Shown: positions 46,538-56,275 of the stretch, in pieces
Layout: every line of letters begins with the position of its first letter
Position numbering within the stretch: position 1 is the stretch's first letter
DNA from: Phycisphaerae bacterium
Lineage (GTDB): Bacteria; Planctomycetota; Phycisphaerae; UBA1845; Fen-1342
DNA length: 64,000 bases
Assembly: GCA_030612705.1 (NCBI GenBank)
Contig: JAUWNI010000001.1
Span: forward strand, 1-64,000
Direction: 5' to 3'
Program-made: the position numbers and the translations under genes
The notes under the pieces: model-generated
Databases searched by the model: none
The model's input: the letters and a program-made list of their open reading frames with translations, nothing else
Told to the model about the DNA's origin: nothing

Positions 46538-49500
46538 ATGAACATAGTGGATGCGTTCGAAGTCATGCGAACGGACGCACGCATCGGTCGGTTGGCGGAA
46601 CTGCTGACTGATGTTGAGGGCCCGGTTATCGCCGCCGGGTTGTGGGGATCGTCTGCGCCCATTTTGGCGTCACTGGTGGCGGAACGTTTACGGCGCCCGC
46701 TGTTGTTGGTAACCGCGCACGCGGACGAGGCCGACAACAACTTGGACGATATGTCGGCAGCGGTCGGGACCGCACCCGAGCATTTGCCGCAACTGGAGAG
46801 TCTGTCGGGTGAGCGAGTTGTCGAGGACGAGCTTTCGTCGGAGCGTCTGCGTCTCTGCGTGCTATTATCGGACATTATTGCCGGACGGATTGAGCCGGAC
46901 ACGCCTCCCCGCGTCGTCGCTTCGATCCATGCCCTCATGCAGCCCGTGCCCAGCCTCGAGACGATCGCGACGCGGTCGCTGACGGTCGGCGGCGGGCAAT
47001 CGCTCTCGCCTCAGCGGTTGGTTGACTGGCTTAGTGAGCAGGGCTTTGTTCGTTGCGATCAGGTCGGACTGCCGGGGGATTACGCGCAGCGCGGCGGTAT
47101 CGTTGACGTTTACAGCAACGCGCACAGCGACCCAATCCGGATCGAATTTTTCGGTGACGAGGTGGAATCGATTCGGCTGTTCGACGCGGGCACGCAGCGC
47201 TCGTCGCACGAATTGCGTTCGATTCGCATTCCGGCCCGTTCGATTCTGGAGACGGGGACCGACGCCGAGTGTCCCACGACGAGCTTCCTGGCGTTGTTGC
47301 CGCGGGACACGATCATCGCGTTTCACGAACCGGTCGAGATCCAGGAACTGGGCCGGACGTACTGGCAACAATTAGGCGAACGGGCGGGGATCATTCCGGC
47401 CGACGCGATTTTCAGACATGCAAACGACTTCGCACAGTTGCACTTGCAGCGCTTTGCCGGCGGGATCGAGCGGGGGATGGACTTCGCGGTCGGCAGTTTG
47501 CCGCAATTCGAGCCGAAGTCGGGCGAGGCGCTCGAATCGCTAGCGGCGCTGGCGCGTGAGAACGATGTCGTGGTGTTGTGCGACAACGTGCCCGAACAGC
47601 AGCGGTTTCGCGAGTTGCTGGCGGAGTTTCCGGGAGACACAGAGTCGTCGAAGCCCGCGGCTCTTGTTGAGCGGGTACAGGTGACGGTCGGCGTCATTCA
47701 TCGCGGATTTCAATGGCAAACCACCGCGATTGTGCCGCACCACGAGTTGTTTCACCGCTATCGCCAGCGCCGCACGCTCAGGCGGGTGCAGCCGGCGCGG
47801 CCGATCGACAGCTTTTTCGATCTGGACACCGACGACTATGTGGTTCACGCGCTGCACGGGATCGGGCGGTTTCGCGGGCTCAAGACGCTCGAGCGCTCCG
47901 GCCGACGGGATGAATACCTGGCGATCGAGTTCGCAAACAACGCCGTCGTCCACGTGCCGGTCAGTCAAATCCACGTCGTGCAGAAGTACATCGGCAGCTT
48001 TCGCGGCCGACCGAAACTCAGCAAGCTCGGCGGGACCGGGTGGAAACGCACCAAACAGCGCGTCGCCGACGCGGTAACCGACCTGGCGACGGAACTGCTG
48101 GCGCTTCAGGCCGAGCGGGCCACGCGGGCGGGGACCGCGTTTCCGCATGACACTGCCTGGCAGCGCGAATTCGAGGGATCGTTCCTCTACACCGAGACCG
48201 AAGACCAACTCCGAGCGCTGGGCGAGATCAAGAACGACATGGTTAGCCCGCGGCCGATGGACCGTCTGCTCTGCGGCGACGTCGGCTTCGGCAAGACCGA
48301 GCTGGCGATCCGGGCGGCGTTCAAGACGGTCGAGTACGGCAAGCAGGTCGCCGTCCTCGTGCCGACCACCGTGCTCGCCGAGCAGCACTACCAGACGTTT
48401 TCGGAACGGATGGCGGACTATCCGTTCTACATCGAGGTGCTCTCGCGCTTTCGCACGAAGGCCGAGCAGACCAACATCATCGAGCGCGCCCGCGAGGGCC
48501 GGGTCGATGTCCTGATCGGCACGCACCGGCTGCTGTCGAAAGACGTTCGCTTCGCGGACCTCGGACTGGTCGTGATCGACGAGGAGCAGCGCTTCGGCGT
48601 CGAGGCGAAGGAGCGGCTCAAGCGGCTGCGGTCGGCGGTGGAAGTGCTGACGCTCACCGCCACCCCGATCCCGCGTACGCTGCACATGGCGTTGCTGGGT
48701 ATACGTGAGATTTCGTCGCTGGCGACGCCCCCGTTGGATCGCCGGGCGATCGTGACGCAGGTTCGGCTGTGGGACGAGCAGTTGCTGCGCAGCGCCATTC
48801 TGCGTGAGCTGGCCCGCGACGGGCAGATTTACTTCGTACACAACTTCGTCCGCGACATCCACTCCGTGGCGAATCGCCTGCGGACGATCGTGCCGGAAGC
48901 TCACATCGTGGTCGGCCACGGTCAGATGAAGGGGCACGAACTGGAAGATGTGATGCTGAAGTTCGTGCACCACCAGGCGGACGTGCTGGTCTCGACGAAC
49001 ATCATCGAGTCCGGGATCGACATCCCCACGGTGAACACGATCTTTATCAACCGGGCCGAACGCTTCGGGTTGGCCGATCTGCACCAGCTTCGCGGACGCG
49101 TGGGGCGCTCGAAGCATCGGGCGTATTGCTACCTGCTGCTGTCGCCCAAGCACCCGGTCAAGGACGCCGGCGCGCGGCGGCTCAAAGCGGTCGAGCAATA
49201 CAGCGAGCTGGGTGCCGGTTTTCAGATCGCGATGCGCGACCTCGAAATCCGCGGGGCCGGCAACATCCTCGGCCCCGAACAGTCCGGCAACATCGAGGCC
49301 GTCGGATACGAGATGTACTGCCAACTACTCGAACAGGCGGTGCGGCGAATGCGCAACGAGCCGGCCGAATTGTGGCGACCCGTGAATCTCGAGTTGGGCG
49401 TCGACGCGTCGATTCCGCGAACGTATATCCGATCCGAGCGCCAGCGGATGGAGGTCTATAAACGCCTGGCCGGGGCGCGGACCGTCGAGGACGCCCAGGT

Positions 49501-49834
49501 GTTGCGCGACGACCTGCGCGACGCGTTCGGACCGTTGCCGAAGGATGTCGAGACGCTGCTGGAGTTGGCGGAAATCCGCGTGCTGGCTCAGCCGTGGGGT
49601 ATCCGCTCGATCGTGCTCGACTCGCCCGACGTGATCTTCGCGATCGACGATTTGGGCAAGACGCAGGCGTTGTTCGCGTCGGGACCGGGCTCGCCGCGGC
49701 TGCCCGACCCGGAGACGGTCCATTGGCGTCTTCCAAAGCGCTATTTGGAACCGACCACGCTGCGGACAATCTTGCGGCGACAGTTATCAGGCGAGGCGGC
49801 GTCATGCACCGAGAGTCAGGCACTGCGGACATAG
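46538..49834 (+). CDS. mfd: Transcription-repair coupling factor
   Basis: FFDLDTDDYVVHALHGIGRFRGL; MDRLLCGDVGFGKTELAIRAAFKTVEYGKQVAVLVPTTVLAEQH; VVIDEEQRFGVEAKERLK; TATPIPRTLHMALLGIR. The ORF-track start at 46496 lies inside the repeat. Confidence 0.97.
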   Translation: MNIVDAFEVMRTDARIGRLAELLTDVEGPVIAAGLWGSSAPILASLVAERLRRPLLLVTAHADEADNNLDDMSAAVGTAPEHLPQLESLSGERVVEDELSSERLRLCVLLSDIIAGRIEPDTPPRVVASIHALMQPVPSLETIATRSLTVGGGQSLSPQRLVDWLSEQGFVRCDQVGLPGDYAQRGGIVDVYSNAHSDPIRIEFFGDEVESIRLFDAGTQRSSHELRSIRIPARSILETGTDAECPTTSFLALLPRDTIIAFHEPVEIQELGRTYWQQLGERAGIIPADAIFRHANDFAQLHLQRFAGGIERGMDFAVGSLPQFEPKSGEALESLAALARENDVVVLCDNVPEQQRFRELLAEFPGDTESSKPAALVERVQVTVGVIHRGFQWQTTAIVPHHELFHRYRQRRTLRRVQPARPIDSFFDLDTDDYVVHALHGIGRFRGLKTLERSGRRDEYLAIEFANNAVVHVPVSQIHVVQKYIGSFRGRPKLSKLGGTGWKRTKQRVADAVTDLATELLALQAERATRAGTAFPHDTAWQREFEGSFLYTETEDQLRALGEIKNDMVSPRPMDRLLCGDVGFGKTELAIRAAFKTVEYGKQVAVLVPTTVLAEQHYQTFSERMADYPFYIEVLSRFRTKAEQTNIIERAREGRVDVLIGTHRLLSKDVRFADLGLVVIDEEQRFGVEAKERLKRLRSAVEVLTLTATPIPRTLHMALLGIREISSLATPPLDRRAIVTQVRLWDEQLLRSAILRELARDGQIYFVHNFVRDIHSVANRLRTIVPEAHIVVGHGQMKGHELEDVMLKFVHHQADVLVSTNIIESGIDIPTVNTIFINRAERFGLADLHQLRGRVGRSKHRAYCYLLLSPKHPVKDAGARRLKAVEQYSELGAGFQIAMRDLEIRGAGNILGPEQSGNIEAVGYEMYCQLLEQAVRRMRNEPAELWRPVNLELGVDASIPRTYIRSERQRMEVYKRLAGARTVEDAQVLRDDLRDAFGPLPKDVETLLELAEIRVLAQPWGIRSIVLDSPDVIFAIDDLGKTQALFASGPGSPRLPDPETVHWRLPKRYLEPTTLRTILRRQLSGEAASCTESQALRT

Positions 49835-49896
49835 TGTTAATCCGATAACCTGTGGCACAGCGCGGCCTTTGGCCGCAACCAAAGGGGCATGGGGAT

Positions 49897-49932
49897 TGAC
49901 GATTGACGATTGACGATTGGGGATTGGGGATT
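49897..49932. repeat. 7-bp-period repeat (GATTGAC/GATTGGG)n
   Basis: GATTGACGATTGACGATTGACGATTGGGGATTGGGGATTA. Confidence 0.85.
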
Positions 49933-49980
49933 ATTGCTGGGCTGCGCCGTTGAGGTCACCTACTTTGAACTCTGGACGGA

Positions 49981-50093
49981 GGGTGGCACGGGAGGGTGGC
50001 ACGGTCAAGCGAAGCTTGGCCGTGGTTGGCGTTCAACACGCACGGCTTGGCTGCGCCAGACCGTGCCACCCCCCGCGGGCGTGAAAAAAACTT
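49981..50093. repeat. Palindromic element GGGTGGCACGGTC...GACCGTGCCACCCC, copy 1
   Basis: Inverted 13-bp arms at 49994-50006 and 50059-50072. Confidence 0.75.
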
Positions 50094-50297
50094 CGCAGAA
50101 AGCGAAGAAAACCATCGTTAGTTGTACAAATGTAGCGGCCGGCGCCTCGCCGGCCGAGTTTTCACAGGTGGGGGTGGCTGTACTACATGTGGCCGCTCGG
50201 GTTTCGTTATGGCATATCCTCATCTTCGGAGTTAGCATCGCGTTTGGACTGCATAGCGGCAGGATCACGGCGCGTTGTCGGAGCGAGGCATTCGGTC

Positions 50298-50801
50298 TTG
50301 AAAACGCACATCCATTACGAAGCCGCGTTCGAGGATTATCTGCGCAGTAAGCAGATTCCGTACGTCGCGGTGGACGAGGCCAAGCGGTCGGCTTTTCGCG
50401 ACGCGAAACTCAAGAGCTTCGATTTCATCGTCTACTCCGACAACAACACCAACTGGCTCGTAGACGTCAAGGGTCGGCGCTGGGCGGCACGAAAAAACCA
50501 GCACAAGCCCGCCTGGGAAAACTGGGTGACCCAGGCCGACCTCGACGGGCTCGAGCAATGGGAGCGGGTTTTCGGCGTCGGTTTTCGGGCGCTGTTTGTT
50601 TTTGCGTATTGGTTACAGGCCGCGGGCGAGCCGCCGCCGGAAATCCTGCACGAGTTTCGCGACGAGCGTTACGTTTTCGCGGGCGTGCCGGTGGAGGAGT
50701 ACAAAGTACATGCCCGGGTGCGCAGCCCGAAGTGGGGCACGGTCAACCTGCCGGCCGCCGAGTTCGCCCGCTGTGCGCGCCCGTTGGCGGATTGGGTGTA
50801 G
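50298..50801 (+). CDS. HYExAFE-type protein (nuclease-like)
   Basis: KTHIHYEAAFEDYLRSKQIPYVAVDEAKRSAF...LKSFDFIVYSDNNTNWLVDVKGR: D...VDVKGR arrangement resembles PD-(D/E)xK. Start uncertain (TTG at 50298). Confidence 0.7.
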   Translation: MKTHIHYEAAFEDYLRSKQIPYVAVDEAKRSAFRDAKLKSFDFIVYSDNNTNWLVDVKGRRWAARKNQHKPAWENWVTQADLDGLEQWERVFGVGFRALFVFAYWLQAAGEPPPEILHEFRDERYVFAGVPVEEYKVHARVRSPKWGTVNLPAAEFARCARPLADWV

Positions 50802-50938
50802 AGCATTTTCAATTCAAGTGTAGCGGCCGGCGCCGCGCCGGCCGAATCTTCATAGCCGGGGGCGGCGGGTGTGACTATTGTTGGTGGCAGAGCGAAGTTT
50901 TTGGAATGGCGCGAGCCGTGCCGACACACACGCGATTC

Positions 50939-51121
50939 GGGGTGGCACGGTCTGGCCTCGCCCGAACCAGTCCGCATCCGTGGAAAGCCCATCCCGGCGA
51001 GGACAGGCCGTGGTTTGCAACAGGGGCGTAACGTCGCGGCCGAGTAGCCACGGCCTGTCGTCGCGGCGACGTTTTCCACCTGTCACGAGCCACCAAACGC
51101 GACGACAGACCGTGCCACCCC
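50939..51121. repeat. Palindromic element GGGTGGCACGGTCTGG...ACAGACCGTGCCACCCC, copy 2
   Basis: Inverted ends with an internal stem CACGGCCTGTCGTCGCGG / GGCGAGGACAGGCCGTG. Confidence 0.75.
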
Positions 51122-51208
51122 GGTCGCCACCAAATATGGTCACACCGGGGGTGGCTGTGCTAGATGACTTTTGTGGTGGACTGATTATCTTGCGAGGAGG
51201 ATTCACAA

Positions 51209-53413
51209 ATGCTTAGCAACTCGCTCTTTCCAATTTTGTTGTGTCTGATGGCATGTTCGGATGACCTGCCGACGGTCGAAGTGACGGCGGACGACACCGT
51301 TATTTCACAATCGTGCCGCGTGGTGATCCCGGCCGGCGTGGTGATCGAGGACGCGGGCGGCGACGGGGTGATCCAGATCGGCGCCTCGGATATCGAGATC
51401 GAGTTCGCCGAGGGCTCGGTGCTGCGCGGCTCGTCGCCCGGGGCGCGCCCGGACGAATACCGGGGCTACGGCATTCGGCTCAACGGGCACGAACACGTTT
51501 CGATCTGCGGCGCGCGGATCAGCGGCTATTGGTGCGGGTTGTGGGCCGCGCACGCCGACGGGTTGACGCTCGACGGGCTCGACGCCTCGGACAATCGCCG
51601 GGCGTATCTAAAGTCCACACCCGTCGCGGAGGATGGCAGCGACTGGCTCCGCCCGCACGAAAACGACAACAACGAGTGGCTGACCAACTATGCGGCGGCG
51701 ATTTACGTCGAGGATTCCGACAACGTCACCGTACGCAACTGCAAGATCCGGCACGGCCAGAACGCTCTGTGCATTGATCGCGTCAATGATTCGAGGATCT
51801 ACGACAACGATTTCTCGTTCAACTCAGGCTGGGGCCTGGCGATGTGGCGATGCTGCCGAAACGTCATTAGCCGGAATGCCTGCGACTTCTGCATACGCGG
51901 CTACAGCCATGGGGTGTACAACCGCGGGCAGGATTCGGCCGGCATTTTGATGTTCGAGCAGAACGAGGAGAACGTCCTCGCGGAGAATTCGGCGACGCAC
52001 GGCGGCGATTGCTTCTTCGGACATGCCGGCAAGGAGGCGCTCGGCGAGGGCGGCCACCACCCGCTGGAGTGGTATAAAGGCCGCGGCAACAAGGACAACC
52101 TGTTGATCAACAACGATCTTTCGTACTCGTCGGCGCACGGGATCGAGATGACGTTCTCGTTCGGCAGCCGCCTCATCGGCAATCGGCTCGTCGACAACGC
52201 GATTTGCGGGGTGTGGGCCGGGTATTCGCAAAAGACGCTCATCGCCGACAACGAATTCATCGGTAACGGCGCGATGGGTTACGGCCTGGAGCGCGGCGGC
52301 GTCAACATCGAGCACGGCTCGAACAACCGCATCGTGAACAACAGGTTCCGCGACAACAAGTGCGGCGTTCATCTCTGGTGGGACCCCGATGAGGGTTTGC
52401 TGAAACTGCCGTGGGCCAAAGCAAACGGGGCCGAGTCCACGAAGAACATCATCGCGGGCAACGAGTTCGTCGGCGACCGGATCGCGATGCACTTTCGCGG
52501 CAAGAGCGACGTGACTCTCGGCTGGAACGAAATTCGTGAAGTGGAAAAAGAGATCGAGACCGAGCCGGACGTCGAAGTCATTCGTAAGCCGAGTTATCGA
52601 ATCAAGCCCGCGCCGGCGCCGTACGAGGCATACGGTAATAAGCGGCCGGTGGGGGCGCGTAAGCATCTGCGCGGTCGCGAGAACATCATCATGACCGAGT
52701 GGGGTCCGTGGGATCACGAGTCGCCGCTGGTGCGGCTGGTGCGGGACGCCGGCGATTCGGTGACCTACGATCTACACAAAATGCCGGGCGGTTTGCGCGT
52801 CTCCTGTACGGGCGAGAATGTTGTGGGTTCTATGGCCACGCCGAGAGGCGAGAAATCCGTGCCCGAGTACACGATTCGGGCGACCAAACCCGGCGCGCAT
52901 CCGTTCGTGGTTAGCGTCGAGACGCGTGGCTTCCAAAAGGAAATCACGGGGACGCTGATCTCGACCACTTGGGACGCCACGTTTTTCAGATGGAGCAAGG
53001 AGGTCGATCCGCGTGATGATCTCGAGGGTTGGCGCAAACTGGCGAGCGGCAACGAGGCAGTCTCGGCCACGGCGAAGCAACTGACGTTCAAGTACGCCTG
53101 GGGCGGTCCGAGCGAGCAGAAGCTTTCCGAGGAACTGACGACGGCCAAGCTCGGCGGCGACTATTTCGGCGTGATCGCCAGGACGAAGTTACCACTACCG
53201 GCCGGTAAATGGGAGTTCATAACGCGCAGCGACGACGGCGTGCGCGTGACGGTTGACGGCAAGCCGGTGATCGAGAATTGGACCTGGCACGGCCCGACGC
53301 GCGACGTAGGTGTGCTGGAGTTGCCCAAAGACAAGACGGTCGAGATCGTCGTCGAGCATTTCGAGATCGACGGGTACGCGGTCCTGGAACTCGCGGTTTC
53401 TCGCGGCGAGTAG
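51209..53413 (+). CDS. Right-handed parallel beta-helix repeat protein with C-terminal PA14-like domain (secreted or lipoprotein)
   Basis: SD AGGAGG; N-terminal LLCLMACSDD; VTVRNCKIRHGQNALCIDRVNDSRIYDNDFSFNSGWG...; C-terminal GDYFGVIARTKLPLPAGKWEFITRSDDGVRVTVDGKPVIENW. Confidence 0.85.
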   Translation: MLSNSLFPILLCLMACSDDLPTVEVTADDTVISQSCRVVIPAGVVIEDAGGDGVIQIGASDIEIEFAEGSVLRGSSPGARPDEYRGYGIRLNGHEHVSICGARISGYWCGLWAAHADGLTLDGLDASDNRRAYLKSTPVAEDGSDWLRPHENDNNEWLTNYAAAIYVEDSDNVTVRNCKIRHGQNALCIDRVNDSRIYDNDFSFNSGWGLAMWRCCRNVISRNACDFCIRGYSHGVYNRGQDSAGILMFEQNEENVLAENSATHGGDCFFGHAGKEALGEGGHHPLEWYKGRGNKDNLLINNDLSYSSAHGIEMTFSFGSRLIGNRLVDNAICGVWAGYSQKTLIADNEFIGNGAMGYGLERGGVNIEHGSNNRIVNNRFRDNKCGVHLWWDPDEGLLKLPWAKANGAESTKNIIAGNEFVGDRIAMHFRGKSDVTLGWNEIREVEKEIETEPDVEVIRKPSYRIKPAPAPYEAYGNKRPVGARKHLRGRENIIMTEWGPWDHESPLVRLVRDAGDSVTYDLHKMPGGLRVSCTGENVVGSMATPRGEKSVPEYTIRATKPGAHPFVVSVETRGFQKEITGTLISTTWDATFFRWSKEVDPRDDLEGWRKLASGNEAVSATAKQLTFKYAWGGPSEQKLSEELTTAKLGGDYFGVIARTKLPLPAGKWEFITRSDDGVRVTVDGKPVIENWTWHGPTRDVGVLELPKDKTVEIVVEHFEIDGYAVLELAVSRGE

Positions 53414-53685
53414 GCATGCTTAAGCCAGGATCGAATCGTGTCCATGCTTGCGGGCCCCGTCCCGTTCTGAAGAACGGGCGAGGGACCAATTCGAATTCAC
53501 GGTCTCCCCGGCGTTCGAGTCGGTTCCGGATCCGTCGGAGCGGTGGGACACTTCTGCCAGGTGCCTTCGCTTTTGCCGCGGAGCTTGTAGAGGATGGGAA
53601 CTTATGTATGGTGCAACTCCTACGTACCCGTTTTCCTGTAGTGTGCGCCCAAACGATAAGTTTCCAAGGTAAAGAAGGACTACTC

Positions 53686-54432
53686 GTGGCACAGACACCC
53701 CATGATCCAGGCCCGCCTTCATGGTCCGCTGAGCAAGGCGAATACTACGTTCCGCAACAGCTCAAGACGTCCGGGATGGCCATTGCATCGCTCGTCTGCG
53801 GAATACTAGGTCTGGTGACCTGCTGTGCGGTCGTGCCGAGCGTGTTGGCTGTGGTGCTCGGCGGAGTATCAATGCCGACGATTCGTCAAGGCGAGGCTCG
53901 CGGACGTGGGCTGGCAATCGCCGGGATCGTACTCGGCATCCTTGGCCTCGTTGTCGGCTTGCTGTTCTGGATTTTCGTGGCGGCGAGCCGTGAGATTTCA
54001 CCGGTCTCGGGGCGGGAAGTGTCGGTGGCCGACCGTAGCGTGCTGGAAGAAATGGGTGTTCTGGAGCCCAACGAGGACATTGAACTGTTCTATTCCGGCG
54101 GAATGTTCTCGATTCGGGAATCCGGCGTGGTCATCACTACCGGTCGGCTCGTTCTCTACCACGGTGACGGGAGAATCGAGACGGCCGCGTTGGGCAACAT
54201 CAGCGCTATCGCGCTTATGCCCGGGAAATCCTGGCTCCAAGACGGGCGGTTCGTCGTCGAGACCGATGCCGGTGACCTCATCGTATTCTCCGTGGCTGCA
54301 GAGGAGGATGGTGACCGGCTCTTTCATCGCGTGCTGGTGCGGCGTGTCTCGGATGCCCGCGAAGAGGCGGGCAAGGCAGCGCCGATATCTGAGGTGTCGC
54401 CGCGCGAAGACGACGACTCAGCCACGCCGTAG
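53686..54432 (+). CDS. DUF4190 domain membrane protein (GTG start proposed)
   Basis: GMAIASLVCGILGLVTCCAVVPSVLAVVLGGVSM...GRGLAIAGIVLGILGLVVGLLFWIFVAAS. Confidence 0.75.
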   Translation: MAQTPHDPGPPSWSAEQGEYYVPQQLKTSGMAIASLVCGILGLVTCCAVVPSVLAVVLGGVSMPTIRQGEARGRGLAIAGIVLGILGLVVGLLFWIFVAASREISPVSGREVSVADRSVLEEMGVLEPNEDIELFYSGGMFSIRESGVVITTGRLVLYHGDGRIETAALGNISAIALMPGKSWLQDGRFVVETDAGDLIVFSVAAEEDGDRLFHRVLVRRVSDAREEAGKAAPISEVSPREDDDSATP

Positions 54433-54532
54433 GATGGGCATCGACCACTGCGACGAATGAATCGTGGCGAACTCGGCCGCGGACACCGTTCGCTTACGGG
54501 ATATTACCGCGGGTTTGTATACCCCGGATTGC

Positions 54533-55294
54533 TCAGTCGGAGTTGAGATCCTTGATTTTCTTGGCCGGCACGCCGGCCCAGTATTCGTACGGGCCGATCC
54601 TGGTGTTGGGTCGGACGACGGACCGGCTGGCGACGATGGCATGGTGGCCGATTTCGACGCCGGCCATGATGGTGGTTTCGCCGCCGACGACGGCGTGGTC
54701 GCCGATCTTGACCTTGCGGATGAGCATGCCGCGGTTGTCGTAATGATGGGCGACGATCGTGCAGTTGAAGCCGAATTGGACGTTCTTGCCGGCTTCGATC
54801 AGGTGCGGGTCGATCAGCTTGATCGTGTCGCCCATGGTCATCGAGGTGGTGTGGGGTCCGAAGAAGCGCGTAAACAACGGCCCCAGCGGCGGCACGCGCG
54901 TCAGCACCGAGGAGAACATCGTCGCCCACGGCGGATCATAACGGGCCTTGACCAGCAAGACGTTGTACATGAACTGGCGAATAACGGGCGGCACCTTCCC
55001 GTCCGGGTCGATCGTGTGGAGACCCTCTTGCGGGTAGGGCGTGATGATCCGAAACAGGAGCAACGCCACGAGATAGCCGAAGTTGAACACCAGGATCGCG
55101 CCCAGGATGATCAGCACCCAATGCCCGGGCGTGTCTGCGACGGGGGCAAAACGCAAGACCAGCCACGCCGCCGGCCATAGACCGACGGCCATCATTATCA
55201 ATTCCAGAACCAGGCCCGCGACGAGCAGGATGCGTTTGCCGGTGTCGGGATCGATCCGTTTAGCGTGCTTCGGTCCGGCGTCTGTATCGCTCAT
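54533..55294 (-). CDS. Membrane-anchored hexapeptide-repeat (LbH) protein, acyltransferase-like
   Basis: Two N-terminal TM segments; GMLIRKVKIGDHAVVGGETTIMAGVEIGHHAIVASRSVVRPNTRIGPYEYWAGVPAKKI. Confidence 0.85.
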   Translation of the reverse strand: MSDTDAGPKHAKRIDPDTGKRILLVAGLVLELIMMAVGLWPAAWLVLRFAPVADTPGHWVLIILGAILVFNFGYLVALLLFRIITPYPQEGLHTIDPDGKVPPVIRQFMYNVLLVKARYDPPWATMFSSVLTRVPPLGPLFTRFFGPHTTSMTMGDTIKLIDPHLIEAGKNVQFGFNCTIVAHHYDNRGMLIRKVKIGDHAVVGGETTIMAGVEIGHHAIVASRSVVRPNTRIGPYEYWAGVPAKKIKDLNSD

Positions 55295-55513
55295 GGCAAC
55301 GTGCTCCAGGGGGAACTGAGTGGAGTTACATTATCGTTCATCGTGTAATCCACCGGCGGGACGCCAATGCCACACCCGTACTCGCGCGGGCATGATACCC
55401 GAATTCCATGTGGGCATGCGTACAAACGCCCTGTGCAAAAGGTCGGGTGTCCAGTAGCGTCGCCCCCCAGATTGAGGCGTGACACTGCACCAGTGTATTG
55501 TCACACGGCATTT

Positions 55514-55568
55514 GATGGGTGGCTCGGGCGTCCCGCCCGAGGTTTCCACAGGCGAGACGCCTGTACTA
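55514..55568. repeat. Short palindromes GGCTCGGGCGTCCCGCCCGAG and AGGCGAGACGCCTGT
   Basis: Two adjacent inverted repeats next to the IS remnant. Confidence 0.55.
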
Positions 55569-55651
55569 CTAACCCGAACTTTTCGCCCGGATAGTGATGT
55601 AACGTCTTGCGTGTTCTTGGATTAGTTGCACGTGGCTTGTGCGGGTTCTGG

Positions 55652-56275
55652 CTACGCGTTGGGTTTGACGCCGAGCAGGGCGAACACGTGGGTTTGGCCG
55701 GGAGTGGGCTTGGTGTTGAGATAGAACTCGTCGGTTGTGCCGTGAATGCGGACACGGTTCTTGGCCAGGGTACCGAGGTCTTTCAGCAGACTGCGGAAGC
55801 TGTGCACCGCATAGGCATCCTCGGTTCGCTTGGACTGATCCTTCTTCTTGGCGGCGGTGCTGCGCGGGGCCGGGGCGACGATCGACTCGCGCTTGCCTTC
55901 GGCCTCCTGCTTGTCATGATCGTCGAACAGGATCGGCGCCAGCTTTTGCCGCAGGTGCCACTCGACGTAGTATGCCAGCATGCACAGGAATACGTGTGCC
56001 CGAATGCGGTCATCCAGCCGATGGTGGATCGGGCGTACGTTCAGATCGATCGTCTTGAAACAGCGAAAGGCGCGCTCGACCCGTGACAGGCTCTTGTAGG
56101 CGCGCACGGCTGACTCGGAGGTAAGCGCCTCTGCCGGAACGGACGTGCGGACACAATAGAACCCGTCCAGGGCCGCTTCCGCGGCGATCTTCTCTTCATC
56201 GCGGCGGTAGCGGAAATGCTCGTCGCCGATGTCCAACACGAAGTGTTTGCCGACTTTGTACTTGCCCAGCACTTT
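55652..56275 (-). mobile_element. C-terminal remnant of IS1634-type transposase
   Basis: GKVLGKYKVGKHFVLDIGDEHFRYRRDEEKIAAEAALDGFYCVRTSVPAEALTSESAVRAYKSLSRVERAFRCFKTIDLNVRPIHHRLDDRIRAHVFLCMLAYYVEWHLRQKLAPILFDD; N-terminal half absent. Confidence 0.85.

Noticed and set aside
47540-49324. 594-aa minus-strand ORF opposite mfd
   Set aside because: Antisense to clearly recognised Mfd motifs; composition typical of a codon-bias shadow ORF.
56216-56272. RHS protein N-terminus MLVADVQHEVFADFVLAQHFA
   Set aside because: Antisense transposase sequence; the true 5' end of the RHS gene is missing.
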